A stretch of DNA of 63,177 bases from a bacterium (GCA_021829835.1 JAKBPE010000006.1:1-63177); one strand, 5' to 3'; positions 1 to 9,041 are shown, counted from the first letter of the stretch. Program-made: numbers and translations. Notes: generated by a model not told the origin, from the letters alone.

Positions 1-503
1 GTCATCGCCTTTACGTTCCCTGTTATATTTCTGTGCTGTTCTATCTTCATAGTTCCTATTTTTGATATTCTCAGCCTTCCCTTTTCTATCCTGAACGAAC
101 CGTTGTTTTCTATGTGCGTTATAGAATTGAATTTGTCCTTTGATTTGAAGCGTGGAAATCCTGCCTTTATGTTTGCACCTGACTTCTTTTGCTGGCATCT
201 CCTGAAGAAGTTTTGGTAGGTCTTCAAAAGCCTATTGCGTATGTCTACTCTGACATGTGCGTAGAGTTGCAGATATTCTTTATCCTCCTTTATTATTTCA
301 TTGAGGAATTGGTTTATTGTTCTCTGCGATATTTTTGAATTGGGATTTGATTTGTGTGCTTCTATCGTCTTCTCAAGGAGTTTGTTGTAAAGCCTTTGAG
401 ATATGGAAATAGCGTCGTCTATTGCTATCTGCCTCTTTGTGTCAGGATATATCCTGAACTTGTAGGCACGCGTTGTTTCCATGTTTCCTGTTTTGTTTTC
501 CAT
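1..503 (-). CDS. tnpB: IS200/IS605-type TnpB (OrfB), N-terminal part, runs off the left edge
   Basis: Reading the minus strand from an ATG at 503 gives an open frame of about 167 codons that reaches the window edge. Its N-terminus (RAYKFRIYPDTKRQIAID) is the typical opening of TnpB, the RNA-guided nuclease encoded by IS200/IS605 elements. The rest, ending with an AGFPRFKSKDKF stretch, also fits. The RuvC-like catalytic part and zinc ribbon would lie outside the window. An in-frame stop lies just upstream of 503; an internal ATG at 482 is an alternative start. No TnpA is visible. Family assignment is firm; whether the gene is intact cannot be judged. Confidence 0.85.
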   Translation of the reverse strand, partial: MENKTGNMETTRAYKFRIYPDTKRQIAIDDAISISQRLYNKLLEKTIEAHKSNPNSKISQRTINQFLNEIIKEDKEYLQLYAHVRVDIRNRLLKTYQNFFRRCQQKKSGANIKAGFPRFKSKDKFNSITHIENNGSFRIEKGRLRISKIGTMKIEQHRNITGNVKAM

Positions 504-520
504 TCTTATATACCTTTTCA

Positions 521-560
521 CGCCCCTAACCCACCATTGAAATGATGAGTTTGCGGGGCG
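521..560. repeat. Hairpin-forming repeat upstream of tnpB, possible IS end
   Basis: CGCCCC at 521-526 pairs with GGGGCG at 555-560, and CATT-GA-AATG forms a small inner palindrome. The structure lies about 20 bp upstream of the tnpB start. IS200/IS605 elements end in subterminal hairpins, so this may be the tnpB-proximal end, but it could also be a promoter-region structure. Confidence 0.4.
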
Positions 561-862
561 AATCATTTATCATTTTGTTTTTTCTCAATAATATTTGAGA
601 GAATTTCTTATGATTTTTGATCTGATCATTTTTTGAATGAAGCGAGATCCCTGTACAATACATAGAGCATCCAGAAATTAGTCCCATGGTTAACAAAACT
701 ATAGACTAAGCAATAAATAAAAAGGAATATGGGATACCTTAAGGCTTGTTTGATAGGCATAGATTTAAAATATTTCTTATAGCCGAAATAGATATTGGTA
801 GAGTTGTTAAAACACTCTTGGTTTGCAGGAATTAGAGTATAGTCTTTGTCTAGGTATTTAGG
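561..862. other. Gene-free stretch
   Basis: AT-rich sequence between the tnpB end and the ABC permease. A minus-strand frame at 626-874 has unremarkable composition and overlaps the permease start, so I do not accept it as a gene. No RNA gene or clear repeat is seen. Confidence 0.4.
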
Positions 863-2461
863 ATGCAGTATCAAATAGCAGGCTTATTAAATCTTGCAAT
901 ATCGCTTATAATAGACACTGGCTTTTCCTGGATAAGAATGTTCGCAGCTCTTGGAGTCTCAATAGTAATAAGCATTATACTGGGAATTTACGCGGCCACG
1001 CATAGATTTGCTGAAAGAATTATAATACCAGTTATAGACGTTTTGCAGACAGTGCCGATACTGGCGTTCTTCCCCGTAGTGATATTCTTAATAGTTGGAA
1101 CATTGCCTGGAAGCCTTGGTATAAACATTGCCGTAGTATTTCTGATAATAACAAGCATGGTTTGGAATATAATCCTTGGAGTGTATGAAGCCATGAAATT
1201 ACTTCCTAAAGAATATGGGGAGCTCTCTAAGCTTTATGGGCTCTCTAAGTTGGAAGAATTTAGAAAGGTATATCTGCCTGCTGTGCTGCCTAAAGTTGCT
1301 GAACAATCCACTCTGTCATGGTCGATAGGGCTATTCTATCTTGTGACAAGTGAGATATTTTCTACTGGAAACGCTAATTATGCGGTTAAGACAGGAATAG
1401 GAGCAGCCATAGCTTCTCCTGCGATAACAGGAAGCGTTGTTTCTTATGGAATGGCATTGATCATATTTGTCATGTTTGTGATAGCGACGAGATTTCTTTT
1501 CTTTAAGCCTTTTGAAGACTACGCCAGCAGGTATAACAAGCATTCTGCGAAGCAGAAAACCAGAGCGTTTCCTAAAGCCGTAACATACGCGAAGGTAATG
1601 AAGTCTATAAGCTCTAGGATAATTAAGAGAATAGGGCCTAAGGATAACGTTGCAGGCAGAAGTAAGTCAGCCGGATCTAAGAAATATATGTATGGAAATG
1701 TTGATAAAACAACAACCCTTGACAGGTTCGGATACCTGATAAAATATGCTATGATGCTGATTATAATAGTAGGCGTAGCCGCATTCTTCCTTACTAGCCC
1801 TAAGATGGTAGGCTACGAGTTTGAGGTAATAAAGGCTTTTGTCTACTCATTTACAAGAATATGGCTTGCCTTTGCATTGATGCTGGCAGTTGGAATACCG
1901 ATAAGTGTCTATATAATATTTGTGACAAGGCACAGCTCCAGATATGTGCTCTTCTTCCAGATACTATCTTCAATACCTGCAACAGTTCTTCTGCCTGCTA
2001 TAGTTACCGGGCTTAAAGGCATGCCTTACTATGGGGAATTGGTGGCATTTATAGTATTCTTCCTCTCGGGAATATGGTATATAATATTCAGTACGTTGAG
2101 CATAGCCAAGACGCTGCCGCCGAATATTCTTGAGGTCAAGGATATTTATGGCGTGCGTGGCGGAGAAGCTTGGAAAAAGATATATGTGAAGGCTATCATA
2201 CCAGGGCTGATTACAGGAGCCATAACAGGCATCGCTGCGGAATGGAATGCTGCAATAGTTGCAGAATACTTCAACATAGGGACAAAGGTAGTATCGCAGG
2301 TTAGTATAGGAGTAGGAAAACTTCTTGTCCTTTCTTTGGCTGCAAATAATCTCCCGCTAATGTTACTTACATTGATAAATATGACTGCCATGATTATAAT
2401 TATAAATACATTATTATGGAAGAGGCTCTACAGAAGGCTTGCAAAGATATACGGAGGATGA
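863..2461 (+). CDS. ABC transporter permease, duplicated (two fused permease domains), nitrate/sulfonate/taurine type
   Basis: A 532-residue integral membrane protein made of two tandem binding-protein-dependent permease domains. The first has an EAA-like loop around EYGELSKLYGLSKLEEF, the second around EVKDIYGVRGGEAWKKI, joined by a charged cytoplasmic linker near residues 220-290. This is the archaeal/bacterial fused form of SsuC/TauC-like permeases. The ATG at 863 is the first start after an in-frame TAG. The ATPase follows after 4 bp, so the two are an operon. No substrate-binding protein is encoded nearby, so the substrate is unknown. Confidence 0.85.
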   Translation: MQYQIAGLLNLAISLIIDTGFSWIRMFAALGVSIVISIILGIYAATHRFAERIIIPVIDVLQTVPILAFFPVVIFLIVGTLPGSLGINIAVVFLIITSMVWNIILGVYEAMKLLPKEYGELSKLYGLSKLEEFRKVYLPAVLPKVAEQSTLSWSIGLFYLVTSEIFSTGNANYAVKTGIGAAIASPAITGSVVSYGMALIIFVMFVIATRFLFFKPFEDYASRYNKHSAKQKTRAFPKAVTYAKVMKSISSRIIKRIGPKDNVAGRSKSAGSKKYMYGNVDKTTTLDRFGYLIKYAMMLIIIVGVAAFFLTSPKMVGYEFEVIKAFVYSFTRIWLAFALMLAVGIPISVYIIFVTRHSSRYVLFFQILSSIPATVLLPAIVTGLKGMPYYGELVAFIVFFLSGIWYIIFSTLSIAKTLPPNILEVKDIYGVRGGEAWKKIYVKAIIPGLITGAITGIAAEWNAAIVAEYFNIGTKVVSQVSIGVGKLLVLSLAANNLPLMLLTLINMTAMIIIINTLLWKRLYRRLAKIYGG

Positions 2462-2465
2462 ATAA

Positions 2466-3215
2466 ATGCGCCAGAAGATGATACAGATAAAGGATATTTC
2501 ATATTCGGTAGATGAAGACTCCCCAGTAATAGATGATCTCTCATTTGATTGCGAAAAGGATGAATTCATATCCATAATAGGGCCGAGCGGCTGTGGGAAG
2601 AGCACCCTTCTTAGAATAATAGCAGGGCTCATGAAACCTGATAAAGGAAAGGTCATGTATCTTGGGAAAGAGGTGAGAGGGCCATCGATAGGAATAGGAT
2701 TCGTTTTTCAGGATTTTGCACTTCTTCCATGGTTGACAAATCTTGAGAATGTAAAGATAGGCTGTTCAAGAATGAATCTAAGCGATTCTGAGAAGGAGAC
2801 CAAATCAGAGATAATGCTGGATAAGCTTGGGCTTGGAGGATTTGAAAAGTCATATCCTAATGTTCTTAGCGGAGGAATGAAACAGAGGGTTGGAATAGCT
2901 AGGGCGCTTGTCTCAGATCCTAAAATACTGCTTATGGACGAGCCTTTCAGTTCTCTTGACCAGCTTACCGCAGATACCTTAAGATCAGATATAATAGAGC
3001 ATCTTAAAAATAAGAATCTGCCAGTGAATTCTGTAATAATGGTTACCCACAATGTGGAAGAGGCAGTTTGGCTCTCAGACAAGATAGTCATACTTTCTAA
3101 GAAGCCTTCGCACGTGAGTGCTATAAGGCATATAGATCTGAAAAGGCCAAGAAACAAGAGAAGCGGTGAATTCCTGGATATAATGGATTTCATATACGCT
3201 ACGCTTGCGAAATAA
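2466..3215 (+). CDS. ABC transporter ATP-binding protein (SsuB/TauB-like)
   Basis: A 249-residue ATPase that powers the adjacent permease. Visible motifs in order: Walker [10 protein letters not shown] (about residue 39), Q-loop [10 protein letters not shown], signature LSGGMKQR, Walker [13 protein letters not shown] with its catalytic Glu, and the switch His in MVTHN. The Q-loop and signature are closest to the nitrate/sulfonate/taurine importer ATPases. In many relatives a C-terminal AAA-associated domain (PF09821) is fused here; in this genome it appears as the separate convergent gene at 3278-3721. Confidence 0.9.
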   Translation: MRQKMIQIKDISYSVDEDSPVIDDLSFDCEKDEFISIIGPSGCGKSTLLRIIAGLMKPDKGKVMYLGKEVRGPSIGIGFVFQDFALLPWLTNLENVKIGCSRMNLSDSEKETKSEIMLDKLGLGGFEKSYPNVLSGGMKQRVGIARALVSDPKILLMDEPFSSLDQLTADTLRSDIIEHLKNKNLPVNSVIMVTHNVEEAVWLSDKIVILSKKPSHVSAIRHIDLKRPRNKRSGEFLDIMDFIYATLAK

Positions 3216-3277
3216 AGCATTTTTTATTTGGTTTGTAACGGTTGTAGAATTCGGAAAAAAGGATTGCCTTCTTTGTA

Positions 3278-3721
3278 TCAGCCTACCAGCATCCATCTCT
3301 CATTTTCTTCATCATAGCTTAGTAGCTTTGACCTCACCCCCCAGGTGAGAAGCATTGTCACGAGCTTTTCATTCTCAGTCTCGGTCTTTTCTGTCAGCAA
3401 TTCTTTTTCCTTAAGATACTCTAGCAGTTCTGAAGTGGATCTGCTTCCTCCTTGCAGGGCTTTTATTACGCTCTTGAAGGGCTCTATTCCTGGAAGAGTT
3501 TGGCGTATTATTGCCCTTGTACTGCCTTTTATAATTGTCTCTCCTTTTTCTGTTAGCTTAAGCCTGGATCTTGTTACCTTTACAAGACCGAGAAGCCTGC
3601 ATGCGTCTATCAGAGGCAGCAGATCGTCGACATCTTCTTCTGATTCTTCAGCAAGCTTTGATATCGAGATGTTGCCCTTGTTTTCCTTTATTATTTTCAC
3701 GACCCCACGGACGTGACTCAT
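3278..3721 (-). CDS. Stand-alone PF09821-like domain protein (AAA-associated C-terminal domain)
   Basis: A winged-helix-like protein of about 147 residues. The N-terminal half has the pattern SISKLAEESEEDVDDLLPLI...ACRLLGLV and the C-terminus has LLTWGVRSKLLSYDEE, as I recall for the AAA-associated domain normally fused to nitrate/sulfonate ABC ATPases. I place the start at ATG 3721 (MSHVRG); the frame is open to 3757. It converges on the ATPase gene, which supports a regulatory role for that importer. DNA binding is inference. Confidence 0.65.
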   Translation of the reverse strand: MSHVRGVVKIIKENKGNISISKLAEESEEDVDDLLPLIDACRLLGLVKVTRSRLKLTEKGETIIKGSTRAIIRQTLPGIEPFKSVIKALQGGSRSTSELLEYLKEKELLTEKTETENEKLVTMLLTWGVRSKLLSYDEENERWMLVG

Positions 3722-3881
3722 GCCTACATCGGAAGGAAAGAGGCTATTCATAAACATCTATTGCATACTTAATGTACAATTATGCTTATAAATATTACCA
3801 GAGACGGCAGTTTGTGCGTTATTGGGATAATTTATAGCTTTCTATTGAATTAGGTTTGTGGATTTGAATTAAGATGGTAAA

Positions 3882-4286
3882 ATGGCAAATGGAAATAGAC
3901 CAATTGGAATAAGTATTCTTGGAATACTGATGATCCTGGGTGGTTTGGGGTTTATATTTTTAGGATTGCTAGTAATAGCACTTGGGGCAGGCGGAAGTGC
4001 TCTGCTTGGTCCCCCTTTTAGTTCACTCGGATCTCTAGCAAAACTTGGAAGCGCTTTAGGTGTGATTGTAATTGTGGTTGGCTTGGTAGATTTAGCAACA
4101 GGATATGGCTTCATGAAAGGAGGAATGAGGTGGAGCTGGTGGGTTGCGGTGGTATTGTACATACTAGGGATGGTGTTAGGGATAGCGACGCTCTTGGTAT
4201 CTATCGGCATAATTTATATAATAGTAGAAGGATTGCTGCTCTACTACATAACAAGGCCAGGAGTCAAGTCATGGTTTGGATTATAG
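3882..4286 (+). CDS. Small four-helix membrane protein, uncharacterised
   Basis: A 134-residue protein with a short polar N-terminus followed by an RPIGISILGIL motif and four hydrophobic helices (about 10-35, 55-80, 88-108, 108-128). The RPxGI start recalls small DUF2127-like membrane proteins, but I cannot name the family. It is monocistronic, preceded by a TATA-like stretch and followed by a clear hairpin/T-run at 4319-4354. Confidence 0.7.
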   Translation: MANGNRPIGISILGILMILGGLGFIFLGLLVIALGAGGSALLGPPFSSLGSLAKLGSALGVIVIVVGLVDLATGYGFMKGGMRWSWWVAVVLYILGMVLGIATLLVSIGIIYIIVEGLLLYYITRPGVKSWFGL

Positions 4287-4318
4287 AAGAGTGTTATTAA
4301 AATTCAAGCACATGATAT

Positions 4319-4354
4319 GCCGCCTTGATATGTTGGGCGGCTTTTCTTTTTTTT
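4319..4354 (+). terminator. Hairpin plus T-run terminator
   Basis: GCCGCC (4319-4324) pairs with GGCGGC (4336-4341) across an 11-nt loop and is followed by a T-rich run to 4354. It lies about 30 bp after the membrane protein gene. Confidence 0.7.
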
Positions 4355-4409
4355 GTAACATGTGTTTGGTAGGTTGTTTTGCCTTTTTTTAATTATTTGT
4401 ATTAGAGCT

Positions 4410-4850
4410 TTAGGTATTTTTTGGGTTTAATTTCTTCCTTGCTATTGAACTTTTATATTTTCCGGGATCTGCGCGCTTTGTTATTCTTACCACTTCGGCT
4501 TTTATGCCGTTTTTGAGCAGCCACTCTTTTGTCTTTTTTGTATTTATCTTCTGGTCGTATCCGAACGCTATGATGTCAGGCTTGTATCGCTTTATTATGC
4601 GGAGTCGGTCTGCTTCTGAATTTATCCTGTTGCCCAGTATTGTATTGTCTACTGCCTTCAGCGCACCTACAACTGCAATCCTGTCCTTTTCTCCAAAGAC
4701 CGGATCCCTTCCCTTCATCAGCCGTATGCTCTCGTCTCTTGCTACAACGACGTAGAGTTTGTCGCCGAGTTTTTTTGACTCGTTTAGATACAGGAGATGG
4801 CCCCTGTGCAGTATGTCGAAAGAACCAAACGCCATTACCAGCTTTGACAT
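4410..4850 (-). CDS. ribL: FAD synthetase RibL-type cytidylyl/adenylyltransferase
   Basis: A nucleotidyltransferase of the HxGH superfamily. The start MSKLVMAFGSFDILHRGH carries the catalytic HRGH, and ARDESIRLMKGRDP plus the VGALKAVDNTILG region match archaeal FMN adenylyltransferase (RibL). About 146 residues, the usual length. The frame is open to 4961, but ATG 4850 is the start that fits the family. A TATA-like element at 4863-4877 lies only about 20-25 nt upstream, so the mRNA is probably leaderless. It is divergent from rpl1. Another small cytidylyltransferase function is the main alternative. Confidence 0.75.
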   Translation of the reverse strand: MSKLVMAFGSFDILHRGHLLYLNESKKLGDKLYVVVARDESIRLMKGRDPVFGEKDRIAVVGALKAVDNTILGNRINSEADRLRIIKRYKPDIIAFGYDQKINTKKTKEWLLKNGIKAEVVRITKRADPGKYKSSIARKKLNPKNT

Positions 4851-4929
4851 GCAACCAACAGTATACTTATATAAATATTCCTTCACTAATATAAACACAG
4901 GCATTAATTTGCTTATTTTCCCGAGACTA

Positions 4930-4947
4930 CTGCATATATGCAGGAGG
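4930..4947 (+). promoter_or_regulatory. L1-operon leader hairpin overlapping the ribosome binding site
   Basis: A perfect 14-bp palindrome CTGCATATATGCAG (4930-4943) can fold as a 5-bp stem with a TATA loop. Its 3' arm runs into the strong ribosome binding site AGGAGG (4942-4947) that precedes the rpl1 ATG at 4955. Confidence 0.45.
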
Positions 4948-4954
4948 GATACAC

Positions 4955-5587
4955 ATGCCAATTAGCTTAGAAGAATTTACAAAGTTTCTGGATGCGAACA
5001 AAGGTAAAAGAAAGTTTAAGCAGACAGTAGAAGTAGCCATAAATTTCAAGGATATTGATTTTTCCAAACAAGACAATAGGTTGAACCTTGAGGTAAGGCT
5101 TCCGAACGGAAAAGGTAAAATTAGAAAGGTAGCGATATTTTCTAATGATAAGTCAGTTTCAGAAGCTGCTTCAAAGCTTGGTGTTGAAGTGATAGATTCT
5201 TCACAGCTTGAAGCAATATCTAAAGATGCTAAGAGACAGAACAGCCTTCTTAATTATGATCTGCTTGCTCAGGCAAATATGATGCCGCAGGTAGCAAGAT
5301 ATCTTGGGCAGTTTTTAGGACCTAGGAACAGGATGCCAAAGCCTGTAATGCCTAATATGAAGATTGATGATGTTGTCAAAGGAACAGAGAGCACAGTTAC
5401 TATAAGAAGCAAAGGCAAATATCTTCCTACAGTGCATTCAATAGTAGGGATAGAGGACATGGAGCCTTCAAAGATATACAACAATATAATTGAAGTAGTC
5501 AATGGCGTCGGCGCAAAGGTAGGGCAGAACAATGTAAAATCAGTGTATGTGAAGCTGACCATGTCAGAAGCGGTGAAGTTTTCGTAG
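4955..5587 (+). CDS. rpl1: Large subunit ribosomal protein L1 (uL1)
   Basis: A 210-residue uL1, close to the usual archaeal length. It forms the L1 stalk and binds 23S rRNA. The characteristic QFLGPRNRMPKPV segment is near residue 120. It heads the stalk operon with P0 and P1, but L11, often first in this archaeal operon, is absent; ribL lies upstream and divergent. The start is fixed by the strong ribosome binding site at 4942-4947. Confidence 0.97.
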   Translation: MPISLEEFTKFLDANKGKRKFKQTVEVAINFKDIDFSKQDNRLNLEVRLPNGKGKIRKVAIFSNDKSVSEAASKLGVEVIDSSQLEAISKDAKRQNSLLNYDLLAQANMMPQVARYLGQFLGPRNRMPKPVMPNMKIDDVVKGTESTVTIRSKGKYLPTVHSIVGIEDMEPSKIYNNIIEVVNGVGAKVGQNNVKSVYVKLTMSEAVKFS

Positions 5588-5598
5588 AGTGTGAGTGA

Positions 5599-6435
5599 AT
5601 GATGCTTAAAGCTGAAAAGATAGCGTTTGTAAAGAAGACACAGGATGAGCTTAAGCAGTATAAAACATTTGCGATTATGCCTATAGAGGCAATACCGGAC
5701 AGGCTTGTCCAGAAGATAAGGAATGAGATGAAGCCTGAGGGAAAGTTTGTAATTGCCAGGAAGAACCTTATGCTGAAGATACTTGAGGGCAACAGCAGCG
5801 TGAAGAAGCTTGAGCCTTATGTGAAAGGAAATATAGCACTTATAATGACAAATGAAGATCCTAACACGCTTTACAATATAATAAGTTCAAGAGTTATGAA
5901 GCTTGGAGCCAAGCCTAACCAGATATCTCCGGATGACATACTCATAGAATCGGGAGAGACAAGCATAGCTCCAGGACAGGCTGTAACAGACCTTAAATCT
6001 GCAGGAATTGACGTCAAAATAGACAAAGGAAAGGTAGTGATATCAAAGAGTAAGGTATTGGTGGCTAAAGGCGTGAAGATAACTACGCCTGTGGCAAAGG
6101 CGCTCAAGATGCTTGATGTGATGCCTTTCCAGGTATCGGGAAGGCTCAGCGCTGCCCTCCAAGGAGATCTTCTCTTCAGGGAAGAAGTGCTTAAGATAAA
6201 TGAAAACGTAGTCAGGGAAGAACTTGCAGTATCGTTCAGCAGGGCTAATGCGCTTACCATGGAGATAAAGTTTGTGACTCCTTACAACGTCAATATATTC
6301 CTTGGAAGGGCCTTCAATGAGGCCATGACCCTTGGAGTAGAGGCCAAAGTATACGAGAAAGGAGTCATAGAGAAACTTCTGGGAATTGCGTCAATGCAGG
6401 CCTCCGGAATAGACTCAATAGTCAAGAAAGAGTAA
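5599..6435 (+). CDS. rplP0: Large subunit stalk protein P0/L10 (uL10), without the acidic C-terminal tail
   Basis: A 278-residue uL10 that anchors the P1 dimers to the ribosome. The N-terminal rRNA-binding domain (ELKQYKTFAIMPIEAIP, GNIALIMT) and the P1-binding helices near the C-terminus are recognisable. Archaeal P0 usually ends in a flexible acidic tail closing with a GFGLFD-type motif; this protein stops at SGIDSIVKKE and has no such tail. Twelve bp separate it from rpl1. ATG 5602 is an alternative start. Confidence 0.95.
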   Translation: MMLKAEKIAFVKKTQDELKQYKTFAIMPIEAIPDRLVQKIRNEMKPEGKFVIARKNLMLKILEGNSSVKKLEPYVKGNIALIMTNEDPNTLYNIISSRVMKLGAKPNQISPDDILIESGETSIAPGQAVTDLKSAGIDVKIDKGKVVISKSKVLVAKGVKITTPVAKALKMLDVMPFQVSGRLSAALQGDLLFREEVLKINENVVREELAVSFSRANALTMEIKFVTPYNVNIFLGRAFNEAMTLGVEAKVYEKGVIEKLLGIASMQASGIDSIVKKE

Positions 6436-6470
6436 GAAATTATTAAAGATCATGCTAAGGTGTAAAAAAT

Positions 6471-6773
6471 ATGGAGTACATATACGCTGCCCTTCTTTTG
6501 GATGCGGCAGGCAAAGAGATAAATGAGAAGAGCCTTGAGGAAGTAGTCAAAGCTGCAGGATTGAGCCCTGATGAGGCAATGGCCAAATCGGTTGCAAAAT
6601 CATTGGATGGAGTAAACATAAAGGATGTAATAAAGAACGCCCAGACAGTAAGCGTTGCTGCCGCTCCAGCTGGAGGCGCACCTCAAGCTGCTGAAAAGAA
6701 GAAGGAAGAGAAGGCTGAAGAAAAGGTAAGCGAAGAAGAAGCTGCAGGAGGACTTGCAAGTCTCTTCGGCTGA
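6471..6773 (+). CDS. rpl12: Large subunit stalk protein P1/L12
   Basis: A 100-residue archaeal P1. It has an N-terminal dimerisation domain ([17 protein letters not shown]), an Ala/Gly hinge, a Lys/Glu-rich segment and the C-terminal GGLASLFG that contacts elongation factors. It ends the L1-P0-P1 operon, followed by a hairpin at 6815-6866. Because P0 lacks its own tail, P1 would supply all factor-binding tails of this stalk. Confidence 0.97.
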   Translation: MEYIYAALLLDAAGKEINEKSLEEVVKAAGLSPDEAMAKSVAKSLDGVNIKDVIKNAQTVSVAAAPAGGAPQAAEKKKEEKAEEKVSEEEAAGGLASLFG

Positions 6774-6814
6774 ATAGGATGCGAGACTCAACCTTTGGAT
6801 TTTGTCTCCATTAA

Positions 6815-6866
6815 CCCAATGCTAGCTGTGCTTTTGTAATATGCTTGCATTGGGGCACCTCTTTCT
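6815..6866 (+). terminator. Hairpin and pyrimidine-rich run after the stalk operon
   Basis: CCCAATGC (6815-6822) pairs with GCATTGGG (6847-6854), followed by a T/C-rich run. The loop is long (24 nt), so termination is probable rather than certain. Confidence 0.5.
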
Positions 6867-6995
6867 TTTGTTCCATGTAATTTTTGTTTGTATTTCTTTG
6901 TATTTCATTACATTCTATTTGAATTCGTAATCCTTTTTTGCAACATGTATAGAGAAAGAATTAAATTTTATGAAGTCTTAAATAGATAGGATTCT

Positions 6996-9041
6996 ATGAA
7001 TTTCAGTAAGATAATTCTCTCTTTACTTTTCCTAAGCGCATTTGTTTTCGGGATTACATACGGAAATTACTGGTTTCAGTTTGGCGCCAGGGGAGGTATA
7101 AGCTCCGAATTCAACAATGGAACAATAGCATCAATAGAAACAGTATCACCACAGAATTATTCGGAAGGATCTCCTGCTTTCTGGGTAGGCGAGGATCTTG
7201 CAAATGGAGCTTTTATACAGATGGGATATCTGATTGCAAATCAGACAGGCTCTTATCCAAGTTACTGCAGTGAACAGTTTGGCTGCAGCAAATACCAAGA
7301 TATAAAAGCAGGCCAGGAAGAGTGGTTTTACGAATACTTCCCAGAAAATTATAACGGCGGAGGGTTTTTAGGAGGGATAGGAAGTCCGGGATCCGCTGGT
7401 GCGAATGGAACCTACAATAGATATGGCTTCTACTATAACCAGAGTTCAGGCTATTGGGATTTCCTGTTTAATGGAAATGTGGTAGGCAATGTCAGCCTTG
7501 GAAGCCCTGGATCAGGAGTGCATAGCCCTGTGGCTTTTGGCGAAGTTGCAAATGCAACAGCTAATGGAACTTTCATAAATCCAGTAAACATCAAAAATCT
7601 TTCAGTATATATAAACGGTGGATTTACTCCTGTGCCGCAAGGATATGCGTATGTAGGATATGGGAGTGGTAGCCTGGAAAATGTACCTGTCCCATATGGA
7701 GTCGAAGAGATAGGCAATAGGGTAAATTATTTTAAGATAGGATCAGACCTTCCGAGACCTTTAAACGGAACATCTCTCTGGAACCAGGGATATGTTCTCA
7801 GCATAAATTCAAAATATGCAAATATCACTAATTTTGGGGAGTATCTCGGTTATTCCAGGGTAGAGCTATATGCGCCAAGGATAGTGAATATAAGCAATGG
7901 TGTGACTGCCGTCTTTACAGGATGGGTGGGAAGGGGTTATGGCTCTTATACCGGGCCTGCAAATACAACCGCAATAGTAATGGAGAGCAATATCACAGAA
8001 ACTGCGGAATGGCAGATCAAGTATTATCTTAATGTATCTACAGATTATGGGGTAGCCTACGGAGACGGATGGTATAATGCAAATTCGACAGTACCTTACG
8101 GAATAAGTTCAAATATAATATATCTTGGAAATGAATCGAGAGAGGTCTTCCTTGCTTGGAGTGACGGAGCCAACACCACAAAAGGATATATCATTATGAA
8201 TTCGCCGCACAACGTCAATGCATTATGGAGAAGCCAGTATTACGTCAATGTGTCTTCACAATATGGCAACGCATCAGGCAGTGGGTGGGTATTTGCAGGA
8301 AGGCAGGATATGATATCAGTAACTCCGGAGAACATGAGCCCGGAGAATAGGAGCAGGTATGCCTTCTACGCTTGGAGCAACGGAAACCAGAATGCCTCTT
8401 TTAATGCATTAGTTACAGGTCCTGAGAGTCTAGTTGCAATTTACAGGAAAGAGCATCTGCATTCCTTGAAAGCTAGAGATGCGTACGGAAATTATATACA
8501 TGCCGATTATTTTGAAGTTGGGGGGAAAAAAGTAAATGACACAGGATGGTTTTTCTCGGGAAAACAATACAACATAACAAAAGCATATTACATGGGAAGC
8601 TGGCTTCCCGTTGACCAGAATTTTACAATGGGAGAAAGCAATTACACATATGTTCAGCTTCCAGTGTATAACCTTGAGGTATTTACAAAGGACATATTCG
8701 GAAATCCAGTTAATGCCTCAGTAAGCATCTTGTTTTACAACGGCAGCGCAAGAAGCGTAAATTCAGGGCCTAACGGTGAAATAGACCTAAAGGACATACC
8801 TTATGGAGAGGCACATGGGCAGATTAACGGTTTTCTTATTCCATATTCTTTAAATGCAGGATACGGCAATCCTGTTTACATAGACATGGTAACTTTTGAG
8901 GATATGTCTGTCTTTGCACTGATTATAATTTTGGCAGCGGTGATGTATCTGGCATTCAGCAGAAAGATGCATCATAAAAAGGATTATGCTTTAGTATCTG
9001 AACAAATAAAAGACCAAGGAACAGAGGAAGGTTTGAAATAA
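6996..9041 (+). CDS. Large secreted or membrane-anchored surface glycoprotein with InlB-B-like repeats
   Basis: A 681-residue protein with an N-terminal signal peptide (about 1-22), more than twenty N-x-S/T sequons and one C-terminal transmembrane helix (about 638-655) followed by a basic cytoplasmic tail. Residues about 350-490 hold at least two copies of a repeat with the pattern YYxNVS..YG.A.G.GW...F.AWS.G, resembling divergent InlB B-repeat / bacterial repeat domains. The N-terminal third, with many Tyr, Asn and Gly, is not recognised. Probably an envelope adhesin or S-layer-associated protein. Confidence 0.8.
   Translation: MNFSKIILSLLFLSAFVFGITYGNYWFQFGARGGISSEFNNGTIASIETVSPQNYSEGSPAFWVGEDLANGAFIQMGYLIANQTGSYPSYCSEQFGCSKYQDIKAGQEEWFYEYFPENYNGGGFLGGIGSPGSAGANGTYNRYGFYYNQSSGYWDFLFNGNVVGNVSLGSPGSGVHSPVAFGEVANATANGTFINPVNIKNLSVYINGGFTPVPQGYAYVGYGSGSLENVPVPYGVEEIGNRVNYFKIGSDLPRPLNGTSLWNQGYVLSINSKYANITNFGEYLGYSRVELYAPRIVNISNGVTAVFTGWVGRGYGSYTGPANTTAIVMESNITETAEWQIKYYLNVSTDYGVAYGDGWYNANSTVPYGISSNIIYLGNESREVFLAWSDGANTTKGYIIMNSPHNVNALWRSQYYVNVSSQYGNASGSGWVFAGRQDMISVTPENMSPENRSRYAFYAWSNGNQNASFNALVTGPESLVAIYRKEHLHSLKARDAYGNYIHADYFEVGGKKVNDTGWFFSGKQYNITKAYYMGSWLPVDQNFTMGESNYTYVQLPVYNLEVFTKDIFGNPVNASVSILFYNGSARSVNSGPNGEIDLKDIPYGEAHGQINGFLIPYSLNAGYGNPVYIDMVTFEDMSVFALIIILAAVMYLAFSRKMHHKKDYALVSEQIKDQGTEEGLK

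Noticed and set aside
626-874. 82-codon minus-strand ORF before the ABC permease
   Set aside because: Overlaps the permease start, has no recognisable domain and low-complexity composition.
2708-3220. 170-codon minus ORF antisense to the ABC ATPase
   Set aside because: Shadow of a clear ATPase with all motifs on the plus strand.
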